Of a stretch of DNA of 20,023 bases, positions 6,250 to 14,137 are shown piece after piece. The notes under the pieces are model-generated. The model was not told where the DNA came from. It did no database searches and was given only the letters and a program-made list of their open reading frames with translations. Source of the stretch: CALHVX01 sp038757945 (GTDB lineage: Bacteria; Pseudomonadota; Gammaproteobacteria; Pseudomonadales; Azotimanducaceae); contig JBCDGJ010000086.1 of NCBI GenBank assembly GCA_038757945.1, positions 1 to 20,023 on the forward strand, read 5' to 3'. The stretch's first letter is position 1; every line of letters begins with the position of its first letter. The position numbers were made by a program, and so were the translations under genes.

Positions 6250-7616
6250 GAGTCTGCACCGGCCCGCTGCAGCCGTGCCGCGAGCAGATCCTGCACCAGA
6301 TCCCATTCGCCGGATTGCCAGTAACCGCGGGTTGCTCCAAGGCGTGCCACGGTGAGCTCGGCGCTGGGAATGATGTAGAGCGCCTGGTTCTGTAGCCCAT
6401 GGGCGGCGAGCGTATCCGCGGGCGGCGGCGGCACCCCGTGGGGCGCATAGACGTGTGCCGGCCGCGCACCCCAGAAGCCCGCGCCATAGGATCGATCCGC
6501 ACTCTGCTCGCTGGGGGTGGCGGCATAGCGCACCCAGTCCGGCGCAAACAGCTGTGCTCCGTCCCAGCGGCCCTCGTTGAGGTACAGCTGGCCCAGGCGC
6601 GTCCAGTCGCGGGCGGAGGCAAAAAGGAAGGAAGAACCGACGAACAGCCCCCGCGGATCCGGTTCGAAGATACTGTGATGCATCCCCAGCCGGTCGAGCA
6701 GGTCGCGCACCCGCTGCTGCATGGCTTCGCTACCGCCGCTGAGGTGGGTCAGCAGCCCCTGCAGCAGTATCGTCGAGCCGCTGGTGTAGGCGAAGGTGCT
6801 GCCCGGTTCCGCCCGCAGTGGGCGCGCGATCGCGTAGGCCAGCGCGCTGGGTTCCGTGAACAGCATTCTCGAGTTGGCATCGAGACCGGAGCCGTTCTCC
6901 TCGATGTCGATGCCGCTCAGCATGCGCAGCAGATGGTCCGGCGTAATGCGGGCGCGCGGATCCGGCGTCCGCCAGCCGGGAAACAGCTCCGTTGCCTCGA
7001 GGTCCAGGCGCCCTTCGTGCACGAGCATACCGGCGAGGGTGGCGGTAAAGCTCTTGGCCATGGACCAGCCCGGCAGCGGGGTCTCTGGCGCAACACCCGG
7101 CGCGTAGCGCTCCGCAATCAGACGGCCGCGGTGCCGAACCGCGATCGCCAGCGTATTGCGGCGGGCGGCCGTGCCTTCCGGTTCTGCAAAGGCCTGGTCG
7201 AGGGCAGCTTCCAACGCCTGCTGATCGAAGTGCTGACGGCGGTGACCGTAGTCGACGGCCTCCGCCGGGGCACGGTTGATCGTGACGGTTTCCGTGAGCG
7301 GTGCGGCCGGCGTGTCGAGCACGCAACCCAGGCCCGCATGGTGATAGGCCCGGGCGGACCGGCCAGCCCCGCGCACGTGCACGGCGCGTTGCTGCGTGTC
7401 GATCTCGTGGCTGAACAGCCGATCGCCCGGACCAATCAGCGATTCGATGTAGAGCTTCCGTGCGCGGTGCGGATCGAGACCGCTGATGTAGTGCAGGGAG
7501 CACAGCTGTTTGGCGATCAGGGCGGCGCCGACCGGACCGGCATTGATGACGTAGCCGGTGAGCGCGGCGCCGAGCACGGTTACCAGAAACAGCAGCAGCA
7601 GCCCCGCCCGCGCCAT
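6246..7616 (-). CDS. Serine hydrolase of the class C beta-lactamase-like family, membrane-anchored or exported
   Basis: 456 residues from the ATG at 7616. An immediately upstream in-frame GTG at 7619 is an alternative start. A hydrophobic N-terminus (about 4-25) acts as a signal peptide or anchor. The beta-lactamase-type catalytic motif S-x-x-K is present as GWSMAKS (Ser185, Lys188), and YTS (Tyr277) is the likely Tyr motif. The architecture resembles the esterase, amidase and 6-aminohexanoate-hydrolase-like members rather than true beta-lactamases, so I do not predict antibiotic resistance. The substrate is unknown. The start overlaps the metallophosphoesterase stop as TGATG, and an AGGGG site sits 5 bases ahead of the ATG. 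It is the middle gene of a three-gene operon. Confidence 0.88.
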   Translation of the reverse strand: MARAGLLLLFLVTVLGAALTGYVINAGPVGAALIAKQLCSLHYISGLDPHRARKLYIESLIGPGDRLFSHEIDTQQRAVHVRGAGRSARAYHHAGLGCVLDTPAAPLTETVTINRAPAEAVDYGHRRQHFDQQALEAALDQAFAEPEGTAARRNTLAIAVRHRGRLIAERYAPGVAPETPLPGWSMAKSFTATLAGMLVHEGRLDLEATELFPGWRTPDPRARITPDHLLRMLSGIDIEENGSGLDANSRMLFTEPSALAYAIARPLRAEPGSTFAYTSGSTILLQGLLTHLSGGSEAMQQRVRDLLDRLGMHHSIFEPDPRGLFVGSSFLFASARDWTRLGQLYLNEGRWDGAQLFAPDWVRYAATPSEQSADRSYGAGFWGARPAHVYAPHGVPPPPADTLAAHGLQNQALYIIPSAELTVARLGATRGYWQSGEWDLVQDLLAARLQRAGADS

Positions 7617-8368
7617 CACGTCCCCTGGTCCTGATACAGCACAATCGGTGGCGACGCGCCGGTAAATGCTTCGGTGTTGCGCCAGACCGGTTCTTCCGGA
7701 TACGGCGTCAGCGGGCGGGTCAGCTGGTGGTGCATGCCGGATTCGGCAAACTCAAAGGCGCTTACCGTATCCGCTTCGAAATCCAGCAGCGTGATCCCGG
7801 GCCGATGGCGCCGGCTCAGCGTGCCGGCGTTCATGAAGGTGAGCGACTGAAAGTGAATCAGCGTCCGGTAGTGCATGTGCCCGTTGATCAGCCAGCGATA
7901 GGCGCCCTCCTCGAGCAGAGCGTCCATATGCTCGGAGCGCTGTGGCCCGAGCCGCTCCGAACCCGGCCAGACCTTGACCATGTCGTATTCGCCGATTCCG
8001 TGGCAGAGCATGAGGGGCCCGGCAACGGTGTTGATCTCGAGCGTCTTCGGCAACGCCGCCAGGTATTCGAGACAGCTGTCGCTGAGCGTCCGGCGGTCGT
8101 GCGCGTGGGGAATGTGCCGGACCCGATCGTTCAGCAGCCAGCGCTCGTGATTGCCCGCTACCGTCAGTACCCCGTGTTCCTGGAGCAGCGCACAGCAGCG
8201 TTCGATATCACCGGGCCCGTCCGCGATGTCACCCGTGCACAGCAGGGCATCGACACCCGCGGTGACGAGATGCTCGATGGCCTGCGCCAGCGCGGCGTCT
8301 TCGGCGTGCACGTCACCGATGATTCCGAGGCGACGGGGCGCGTCTGCGGCGGAGCGGGGCTTGGGCAC
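7616..8368 (-). CDS. Calcineurin-like metallophosphoesterase
   Basis: About 250 residues. All motifs of the two-metal phosphoesterase fold are visible in order: GDVH (Asp19, His21), GDIAD (46-50), GNHE (72-75), a CHG histidine and GHMH. The fold hydrolyses phosphomonoesters or phosphodiesters, and the substrate cannot be predicted. No ATG fits the start. GTG at 8368 is chosen because CAGGAA lies about 9 bases upstream and it places the fold at residue 14. GTG at 8416 would add 16 residues. The frame stays open much further upstream, but that part overlaps the divergent SIMPL gene and is not protein-like. It is the first gene of the operon with the serine hydrolase and arfB. Confidence 0.85.
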   Translation of the reverse strand: MPKPRSAADAPRRLGIIGDVHAEDAALAQAIEHLVTAGVDALLCTGDIADGPGDIERCCALLQEHGVLTVAGNHERWLLNDRVRHIPHAHDRRTLSDSCLEYLAALPKTLEINTVAGPLMLCHGIGEYDMVKVWPGSERLGPQRSEHMDALLEEGAYRWLINGHMHYRTLIHFQSLTFMNAGTLSRRHRPGITLLDFEADTVSAFEFAESGMHHQLTRPLTPYPEEPVWRNTEAFTGASPPIVLYQDQGT

Positions 8369-8602
8369 CGGTGCTGGTTCCTGCTGCTGGTTGAAGGCGG
8401 ATGAGGTTACAGGCACGTGCGCTCGGACGCTGTCCGCGCGCTTGCCTGACGACTTGAACGCTAGCAGGACCGGTGCCGTTCCGGCGTAAAGATCGCGCGC
8501 CTTCGGGTTAAGCTCGTCCGGTCGGGTTGTCGGGGCCCGCAGCAGCGGGGTGGGTCCCGCTCCCGCAAACCCGGTCGGGGAAGACAATGAGGAATTCTGT
8601 TC

Positions 8603-9301
8603 ATGTATCGAGTCATCGGATCGGCCCTGGGGCTGCTCTTGTGGGCCATCTGTTGCGGTGCAGGTGCCGCTATGGCTGCTGAGAACGAGGGGCTGCACCT
8701 GTCCGGCACCGGCGAGGTGAGCGTCGTGCCCGACCTGGCCCGAGTGACGCTCGAGGTGACGCGCAGCGGCGCCGATGCCGTCACATTGAAAGCAGCCGTA
8801 GACGAGGCGACGGGGGCAGTGCTGAAGCTCACCCGTCGCTTCGACATCGAGGCGCGCGATGTGGTTGCTGCGACGGTGAACATTGCGCCGGACTACCGCG
8901 GCCGCGGTGGTGGTGGCGGCAACGAGCTGATCGGCGTGACCGTGAGCCGCAGCATCCACATCACCGTTCGCGCGCTGGAGCGGCTGCCACAGCTCATAAA
9001 CGACAGCCTCAAGCTCGGCATCAACGGCGTCAGCGGCATTGCGCTCGATACCAGCAGGCGCACCGAGCTCGAGGAGCAGGCACTCGCGCTGGCGATCGAC
9101 GATGCCCGGGCAGAGGCTCGGCGGGTTGCCGCCGGCTTCGGGGTTGCCGTTGGTACGGTTCTGGCCGTACATGTCGACAGCCATACGCTGCGGCCGCAGA
9201 TGGCCCGGATGGCGCTCGACACGGCAGAGGCCGCCTTCGCACCCGGCGAGATGATTGTCCGGCGCTCGATCCGGGCGCAGTTTGCGATTGCGGAAGAATA
9301 G
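8603..9301 (+). CDS. Periplasmic SIMPL-domain (DUF541) protein
   Basis: 232 residues with an ATG start and a GAGGA site 9-10 bases upstream. A signal peptide (about residues 1-26, ending GAAMA) predicts export to the periplasm. The mature part fits the SIMPL/DUF541 family: an early GTGEVSVVPDLARVTLEV strand, a VAATVNIAPDYR segment with a short glycine run (RGRGGGGGN) and VTVSRSIHITVR, then a C-terminal part with QALALAIDDARAEARRVA. From family knowledge, these proteins (such as E. coli YggE) are linked to oxidative-stress tolerance, but their mechanism is unclear. It is transcribed divergently from the metallophosphoesterase and converges on alaS, with a microsatellite and a hairpin between. 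Confidence 0.9.
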   Translation: MYRVIGSALGLLLWAICCGAGAAMAAENEGLHLSGTGEVSVVPDLARVTLEVTRSGADAVTLKAAVDEATGAVLKLTRRFDIEARDVVAATVNIAPDYRGRGGGGGNELIGVTVSRSIHITVRALERLPQLINDSLKLGINGVSGIALDTSRRTELEEQALALAIDDARAEARRVAAGFGVAVGTVLAVHVDSHTLRPQMARMALDTAEAAFAPGEMIVRRSIRAQFAIAEE

Positions 9302-9345
9302 CCCCGGCAGGCACCGCGCCCGGCATCGGCGGTGCATCCTGTACC

Positions 9346-9404
9346 AACCGAACCGAACCGAACCGAACCGAACCGAACCGAACCGAACCGAACCGAACCG
9401 AACC
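9346..9404. repeat. Pentanucleotide microsatellite (AACCG)11.8
   Basis: Eleven perfect copies of AACCG are followed by a partial AACC, 59 bp with no interruptions. It starts 45 bp after the SIMPL stop and lies between two convergent genes, so it is outside coding sequence. The unit length of 5 is not a multiple of three, so frame conservation is not the reason for its presence. Such perfect arrays are prone to slippage and are uncommon in this type of genome. Confidence 0.97.
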
Positions 9405-9434
9405 AGGTTGCCCGCCGCCCGGTGGGATAACCTG
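9404..9434. terminator. Hairpin between convergent SIMPL and alaS genes, possible bidirectional terminator
   Basis: CAGGTT (9404-9409) pairs with AACCTG (9429-9434), and inside it CCCGCC (9411-9416) pairs with GGTGGG (9421-9426) around a GCCC loop, with a small bulge between the stems. It is well placed to end both transcripts. There is no clear U-tract on either strand. The hairpin starts on the last base of the AACCG array. Confidence 0.5.
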
Positions 9435-9454
9435 CGGCCAGCAGGAGTCCTTGG

Positions 9455-12121
9455 TCAGCCCGTCAGGGCGGTGCGCAGTGCTGCCAGGCCGAGCTCTGCA
9501 GCATCGTCTGCAGGAGGCGTTTTCGTGGCCCCCTGTGCCAGCGTTGGTGGCCCGCCGCCGGAACCGCCGCCCATGGCTTCCAGCACAGTGCCAAGCAGTG
9601 CCTTTGCCGGCTGCTGCGCGCTGGCTGCTTTGCTGAGGCCGACGACGGCGCCGACGTTCCGCTCGGTCGGGCTGATCAGGCACACGACGTCTGCACGATC
9701 GTCATCCAGCAGCTTCCGCACCAGATCCTTCAGCTCGCGCCCCTGAAAGCCCGGCGCGGTGGCGCCGAGCAGGCGCCAAGCGCCAACCGTCTCGGGCTGC
9801 TGGTCCGCCAGCCGGGCAACGGCGTCACCTTCCTTCTGCGCTTTGACCTCCGCGGTCAGCCGTTTGCGTTCGGCGATCAGGCGCTGCACGTCGTCGAGCA
9901 GCTGCTCGCGGGAGCTCCGGGTAAGGCCGACCAGCTCACGCAGCAGCGTCTCGTCGGCCTTGACCTGCTGTACGGCCGACTGGCGGGTGACCGCTTCGAT
10001 CCGGCGGACGCCGGCACCGACGCTGGACTCTGAGACGATCTTGAACAGCCCGATGTCGCCGGTCCGCTCGACGTGGGTGCCCCCGCACAGCTCGACGGAA
10101 AAGTGCTGTCCGTCGGTCTGTCGGCCCATGCTGAGCACGCGTACCTCGGCATCGTACTTTTCGCCGAACATGGCGACGGCGCCGCTGTTCAGCGCATCGT
10201 CGAGCGCCATGAGCGCAGTGTGGGTCGGCACGTTGGCGATGACCTCCTCGTTCACGAGGGCCTCGATCCGGTCCTGCTCCTCGAGGCTGACGGCCTGGCC
10301 GTGAGAGAAGTCGAAGCGCAGGCGATCGGCGCCGACGTAGGATCCTTTCTGCATCACGTGGTCGCCGAGCACCGTGCGCAGTGCAGCGTTCAGCAGGTGG
10401 GTCGCGCTGTGGTTGGCGGCAGCGCGGGCGCGCAGCTCGGCGTTGACGTGCTGGCTCAGCCGGTCCCCCACCTTGAGGGTGCCGCGCTCGAGGCGGCCTT
10501 CGTGGACCAGCAGACCACCCTGCGGCTTCTGCGTATCGGTGACCGCAAAGGCTGCGCCGTTACCTTCGACCTGACCGCTATCACCGGCCTGGCCACCGGA
10601 TTCACCGTAGAACGGGCTGGCACCGAAGATCAGCGCTGCTTCGGTACCGGCGCTGATCTCGGTGACGCGCTCACCGCCGACGACGATGGCCGCCACCGGC
10701 TGCTCGCTGGTCAGCGTGCTGTAGCCGAGAAACTCGGTCTCGCCGAGCTCCTCCGCGAGACTGTTCCAGATGGCGGCGCTTTTGGTGTCCCCGGAGCCGC
10801 TCCAGGCACCGCGGGCGCGATCACGCTGTTGATCCATCTCTGCTTCAAAGGCATCGGTGTCGACTTCGAGGCCGCGCCCGCGCAGAACATCCTGCGTCAG
10901 GTCGAGCGGGAAACCGTAGGTGTCGTAGAGCCTGAAAGCGGTGGCGCCGGAGAACGCGGCACCCGGACGCAGGTCCGCAACTTCGCGCTCGAGAATCCGC
11001 ATCCCGCGCTCGAGCGTGGTGCGGAACTGGTCCTCCTCGGAGTTCAGCGCGTGCTCGATCTTGCTCTGGCTGGCGGTGAGCTCCTGATAGTGCTCGCCCA
11101 TGGCTGCCACCAGCGTCGGTACGAGCTCGGCGAAGCGGGCGTCTGCCCGTCCTTCCCGGCCGGCGTTGTCGACCAGCAGCCGGAAGTGGCGCAGCCCGCG
11201 TCGCAGGATGCGGCGCAGCACGTAGCCGCGGCCATCGTTGCTCGGCAGCACGCCTTCGCTGATGAGGAACCCGCAGGTGCGCAGATGATCCGCGACCACG
11301 CGGTGGCTTGCGGCATCGGCATCGTTGCGGTTGCCGGTGACCACAGTGCTGCGATTGACCAGCGACTGAAACAGATCGGTATCGTAGTTGGAGGTGACGC
11401 CCTGTACCGCAGCGCTCAGCCGTTCGAGGCCGCTGCCCGTGTCGATGCATGGCGCCGGCAGATTGACCTGGGTGCCGTCGGCCTGCCGATCAAACTGCAT
11501 GAAGACCAGGTTCCAGATCTCCACGAAACGGTCACCGTCTTCGTCCGGCGAGCCGGGCGGGCCCCCGGGCACGTGGGCGCCATGATCGTAGAAGATCTCC
11601 GAGCAGGGACCGCAGGGACCGGTATCGCCCATGCTCCAGAAGTTGTCGTCGGTGCTGATGCGAATGATGCGGTCATCGCCGAGGCCGGCGATCTTCCGCC
11701 ACAGCGCCGCGGCCTCGTCGTCCGTGTGATACACGGTGACGAGCAGCTTGTCCTTGGCGAGGCCGAGTTCCTGCGTCAAAAATTGCCAGGCAAAGTCGAC
11801 GGCCTGTTCCTTGAAATAGTCGCCGAAAGAAAAGTTGCCCAGCATCTCGAAGAAGGTGTGATGTCGCGCCGTGTAGCCGACGTTGTCGAGATCGTTGTGC
11901 TTGCCGCCGGCGCGTACGCACTTCTGGGCGGTGACCAGGCGCGCCTGCGGGGGCTGCCGTTCGCCGACGAAAAAGGGTTTCAGCGGCGCCATGCCCGCAT
12001 TGATGAACAGCAGGGTGGGATCTTCCTGCGGCGTCAGCGGTGCGGACGGGTATTCCAGATGCCCGCGGGTCGCGAAGAAATCGAGGAAGGCCCGGCGGAT
12101 GTCATTGGTGGTGCGGCTCAT
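9455..12121 (-). CDS. alaS: Alanine--tRNA ligase
   Basis: 888 residues, the normal length (E. coli has 876). It charges tRNA-Ala with alanine and edits mischarged Ser or Gly. The class II catalytic core begins IRRAFLDFFATRGH and includes HHTFFEMLGNFSFGDYFK (87-104) and GLERLSA (231-237). The editing domain has metal-binding residues His571 and His575 (HSATH) and Cys679 and His683 (CGGTH). A C-terminal DHHA1-type domain ends with a glycine-rich loop. The ATG at 12121 is chosen because the conserved protein begins there. The frame upstream lies inside the preceding gene. It follows the binding-protein gene by 37 bp as the last gene of a four-gene operon. The classical recA-recX/alaS/csrA neighbours are not seen here. 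Confidence 0.97.
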   Translation of the reverse strand: MSRTTNDIRRAFLDFFATRGHLEYPSAPLTPQEDPTLLFINAGMAPLKPFFVGERQPPQARLVTAQKCVRAGGKHNDLDNVGYTARHHTFFEMLGNFSFGDYFKEQAVDFAWQFLTQELGLAKDKLLVTVYHTDDEAAALWRKIAGLGDDRIIRISTDDNFWSMGDTGPCGPCSEIFYDHGAHVPGGPPGSPDEDGDRFVEIWNLVFMQFDRQADGTQVNLPAPCIDTGSGLERLSAAVQGVTSNYDTDLFQSLVNRSTVVTGNRNDADAASHRVVADHLRTCGFLISEGVLPSNDGRGYVLRRILRRGLRHFRLLVDNAGREGRADARFAELVPTLVAAMGEHYQELTASQSKIEHALNSEEDQFRTTLERGMRILEREVADLRPGAAFSGATAFRLYDTYGFPLDLTQDVLRGRGLEVDTDAFEAEMDQQRDRARGAWSGSGDTKSAAIWNSLAEELGETEFLGYSTLTSEQPVAAIVVGGERVTEISAGTEAALIFGASPFYGESGGQAGDSGQVEGNGAAFAVTDTQKPQGGLLVHEGRLERGTLKVGDRLSQHVNAELRARAAANHSATHLLNAALRTVLGDHVMQKGSYVGADRLRFDFSHGQAVSLEEQDRIEALVNEEVIANVPTHTALMALDDALNSGAVAMFGEKYDAEVRVLSMGRQTDGQHFSVELCGGTHVERTGDIGLFKIVSESSVGAGVRRIEAVTRQSAVQQVKADETLLRELVGLTRSSREQLLDDVQRLIAERKRLTAEVKAQKEGDAVARLADQQPETVGAWRLLGATAPGFQGRELKDLVRKLLDDDRADVVCLISPTERNVGAVVGLSKAASAQQPAKALLGTVLEAMGGGSGGGPPTLAQGATKTPPADDAAELGLAALRTALTG

Positions 12122-12158
12122 GGGATCGCAACGAGGGTCGAAAGACGAGGGCGCGATG

Positions 12159-13334
12159 TTACCAGCCGGGGAAGGGAAAACGCAGGTCCCAGCGCGCGAT
12201 CTCCGGCGGGTGAACGAGGCTGATGTGGTTGCCCTGCCACTGGACCAGGTAGGTCCGCTTGGCAATCTGGCGGCCGGTGGCATCGACCCGGAAGTGACCG
12301 AGGATCGAGCGGAACTTCAGGGTGCTGAGCTCGGTCCGCACCGCTGCCGGAGCGGTGGTGCCGGCCAGGCGGATCGCTGCTTCCAGCACCTGCAGCGCGG
12401 CGTAACCCCCAGCGGCGTCATAGCTCGGGTAGATGCCGTGGTGCCGGCGGTAGCGGAAGCCGAAATCGAAGGCGCCTGGAAAGCGGACGCTGCGCATCCA
12501 CTGTACCGTCGAGAGCACGCCGTCCACGGTGTCGTAGCCGAGCGCGGTACCGAACTCGCGGATCGCCGGCGCACCGGAGAAGACGATAAGTTTCGGTGTG
12601 AGCCCCACGGCGCTGGCAGCGCGCGTGAAGACCTGCGCGTCCTCCATGTAGCCGCCGACCAGCACGGCGTCGGCGCGCGCAGCCTTAAGCTGCCGAACAA
12701 TCGGGGTCAGGTCCGCTGCCTCCGGATACTCCACCTGCGCGACAACCTCGAGACCGAGCTCGGCCGCGATGTTCGCGGCGCCGCGGGCGACGGCCAGCGG
12801 AAAGCGCGATTGCAGCGCAGCGATGGCAACCCGCTCGAGCCCGCGCTCGGCGGCCAGCTCGAGTGCCGGGCGCATGTTGTCGTCAGCCGGTGCGTAGAGG
12901 CCGAACAGGCGCGTTGGCCGCTGATCCCAGATGCCCGGCGCCGAGGCGATGGTGATCATGGCGAAGTTGCGGGCGCCCAGGGCGTCGCGCACAGCGAGCG
13001 TCAGGTCCGAGCTGTAGGGGCTGACGAACAGGCTGATGCCCGCGTCGAGCATGCTCCGGTAGTGCTGTGCTGCGATCTGCGGATCCGAGGCATCGTCGCG
13101 CAGGACGAGCTGCACCGGTCGATCGAGCAGGGCGCCGCGGTCGTTGAGATCCTCGGCCCAGAGCTTGAGCCCGTGTTCCACCAGTTGGGATTCAGGAGCG
13201 AGGGCGCCCGTTCTCGACACCGTGGCACCAATCCTCAGGGGCTCCGCCCTCGGCGCTGCGGCAGCGTGCTGTGCCAGCAGCAGGCCTGCGATCAGCAGGG
13301 TAGTGGCAACGGCAAACAGGGTTCGAGCGCTCAC
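12159..13334 (-). CDS. Periplasmic substrate-binding protein of the branched-chain amino-acid ABC type (Peripla_BP_6)
   Basis: 391 residues from a GTG start overlapping the mlaA stop by 4 bp (GTGA). A signal peptide (about 1-27, ending AQHAAAA) sends it to the periplasm, and there is no lipobox. The mature protein starts PLRIGATVSRTGALAPESQ, typical of Leu/Ile/Val-binding-like proteins, and continues through a two-lobed fold with ADAVLVGGYMEDA and YDAAGGYAALQVLEAAIRLAG. No permease or ATPase genes are next to it, so it is an orphan binding protein. Its placement between mlaA and alaS suggests a non-canonical role, perhaps sensing or envelope-related, but that is inference. The ligand is unknown. 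Confidence 0.9.
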   Translation of the reverse strand: MSARTLFAVATTLLIAGLLLAQHAAAAPRAEPLRIGATVSRTGALAPESQLVEHGLKLWAEDLNDRGALLDRPVQLVLRDDASDPQIAAQHYRSMLDAGISLFVSPYSSDLTLAVRDALGARNFAMITIASAPGIWDQRPTRLFGLYAPADDNMRPALELAAERGLERVAIAALQSRFPLAVARGAANIAAELGLEVVAQVEYPEAADLTPIVRQLKAARADAVLVGGYMEDAQVFTRAASAVGLTPKLIVFSGAPAIREFGTALGYDTVDGVLSTVQWMRSVRFPGAFDFGFRYRRHHGIYPSYDAAGGYAALQVLEAAIRLAGTTAPAAVRTELSTLKFRSILGHFRVDATGRQIAKRTYLVQWQGNHISLVHPPEIARWDLRFPFPGW

Positions 13335-14137
13335 TTCGCGACGTCCAGCTCGCGTTTGGTCATAAACAGCTTACGGACCAGCTCGTACTCGAACGGGGAA
13401 CCGGTTTCGAAGTACTGGAAAGCGGTCGCGGCACGCGTGTCGATGACCAGCAGCGGGTAATACAGACCGCCCCAGCCGGGATTGTCGCTGAGCTCCAGCG
13501 GATCGAGAAAGCCGAACCAGAGAAAGTCGACGCCGAGGCCGATGGCGTCGCGAACGTTGGTCGGTCCGAACAGCGGCAGCATCAGGTAGGGTCCGGGCGC
13601 CGCGCCGTAGCGGCCGAGGGTCTGACCGAAATCCTCGTTGTAGGTGTTGATGCCGAAGCGTGACGCCGGATCGAGAAAGCCGCCGATGCCAAGCGTGCTG
13701 TTGGTCAACAGCCGCAGCGCCGCCCAGCCGGTTGCTCGCGGGCGCCCCTGGAGCGCGAGGTTCGCGGTGGTGCGCACCATGTCCAGATTGTCGAAGAAGT
13801 TGGTGATGCCGCTGCGCAGCGGTGCCGGCAGTACCCGGCGGTAGAAGGCGACCAGCGGATTCAGCGCAACCTGGTCGATGCTGGCGTTGAGGCCGTAGAC
13901 CCAGCGGTTGGTGCGGTGCCAGGGATCCCGAACAATCAGCGGATCGACGACGTCGTCGCTCAGCACACGCCGAGCGGAAAACACCGGCTCCGGGAAACCG
14001 TCCGCGGCCGCCGAGCCATAGCCGTCCGGCGTCCGAACGCTGGCGCAGCCGCCGGCGGTCAGCGTGAACAGCAGCAGGAGCGCCAGGCCCCTGGCTGCCC
14101 GCGGTGCCTGCGGGCGCAGTCCGGACAGGTCTTGCAT
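13331..14137 (-). CDS. mlaA: MlaA/VacJ-family outer-membrane lipoprotein
   Basis: 268 residues. A basic then hydrophobic N-terminus ends in a lipobox-like AGGC with Cys31, so the mature protein should be lipidated and located at the outer membrane. The family signature is clear: DPWHRTNRWVYGLN, then ITNFFDNLDMVRTTANLALQ, then NEDFGQTLGRYG and PYLMLPLFGPTNVRDAIG. In the Mla pathway MlaA removes mislocalised phospholipids from the outer leaflet of the outer membrane. No other mla genes are in the window. The ATG at 14137 overlaps the hydrolase stop as TGATG. An adjacent GTG at 14140 is an alternative start. Confidence 0.94.
   Translation of the reverse strand: MQDLSGLRPQAPRAARGLALLLLFTLTAGGCASVRTPDGYGSAAADGFPEPVFSARRVLSDDVVDPLIVRDPWHRTNRWVYGLNASIDQVALNPLVAFYRRVLPAPLRSGITNFFDNLDMVRTTANLALQGRPRATGWAALRLLTNSTLGIGGFLDPASRFGINTYNEDFGQTLGRYGAAPGPYLMLPLFGPTNVRDAIGLGVDFLWFGFLDPLELSDNPGWGGLYYPLLVIDTRAATAFQYFETGSPFEYELVRKLFMTKRELDVAK

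Noticed and set aside
6246..7616. Antibiotic-resistance beta-lactamase
   Set aside because: It has the SxxK fold motif, but the overall form is that of a serine esterase/amidase relative, and the operon context is not resistance-related.
6399..7634. 411-codon plus-strand frame opposite the serine hydrolase
   Set aside because: Shadow of the minus-strand gene, which has catalytic motifs and coupled start/stop codons.
8400..9337. Long upstream extension of the metallophosphoesterase frame
   Set aside because: It lies antisense to the well-supported SIMPL gene and has a composition unlike a protein. The conserved fold begins at about 8330.
9346..9404. CRISPR array
   Set aside because: The repeats are 5 bp and contiguous with no spacers, and there are no cas genes nearby.
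9255..9746. Plus-strand frame giving a repeated EPNRT peptide
   Set aside because: It is the translation of the AACCG microsatellite, running through the SIMPL 3' end and antisense to alaS, so not a real gene.
10073..12223. 716-codon open frame on the plus strand opposite alaS
   Set aside because: An antisense shadow caused by GC-rich codon bias in alaS. It has no ribosome site and no recognisable domain.
11883..13460. 525-codon plus-strand frame opposite alaS and the binding-protein gene
   Set aside because: It crosses two clearly coding minus-strand genes and shows no protein family features.
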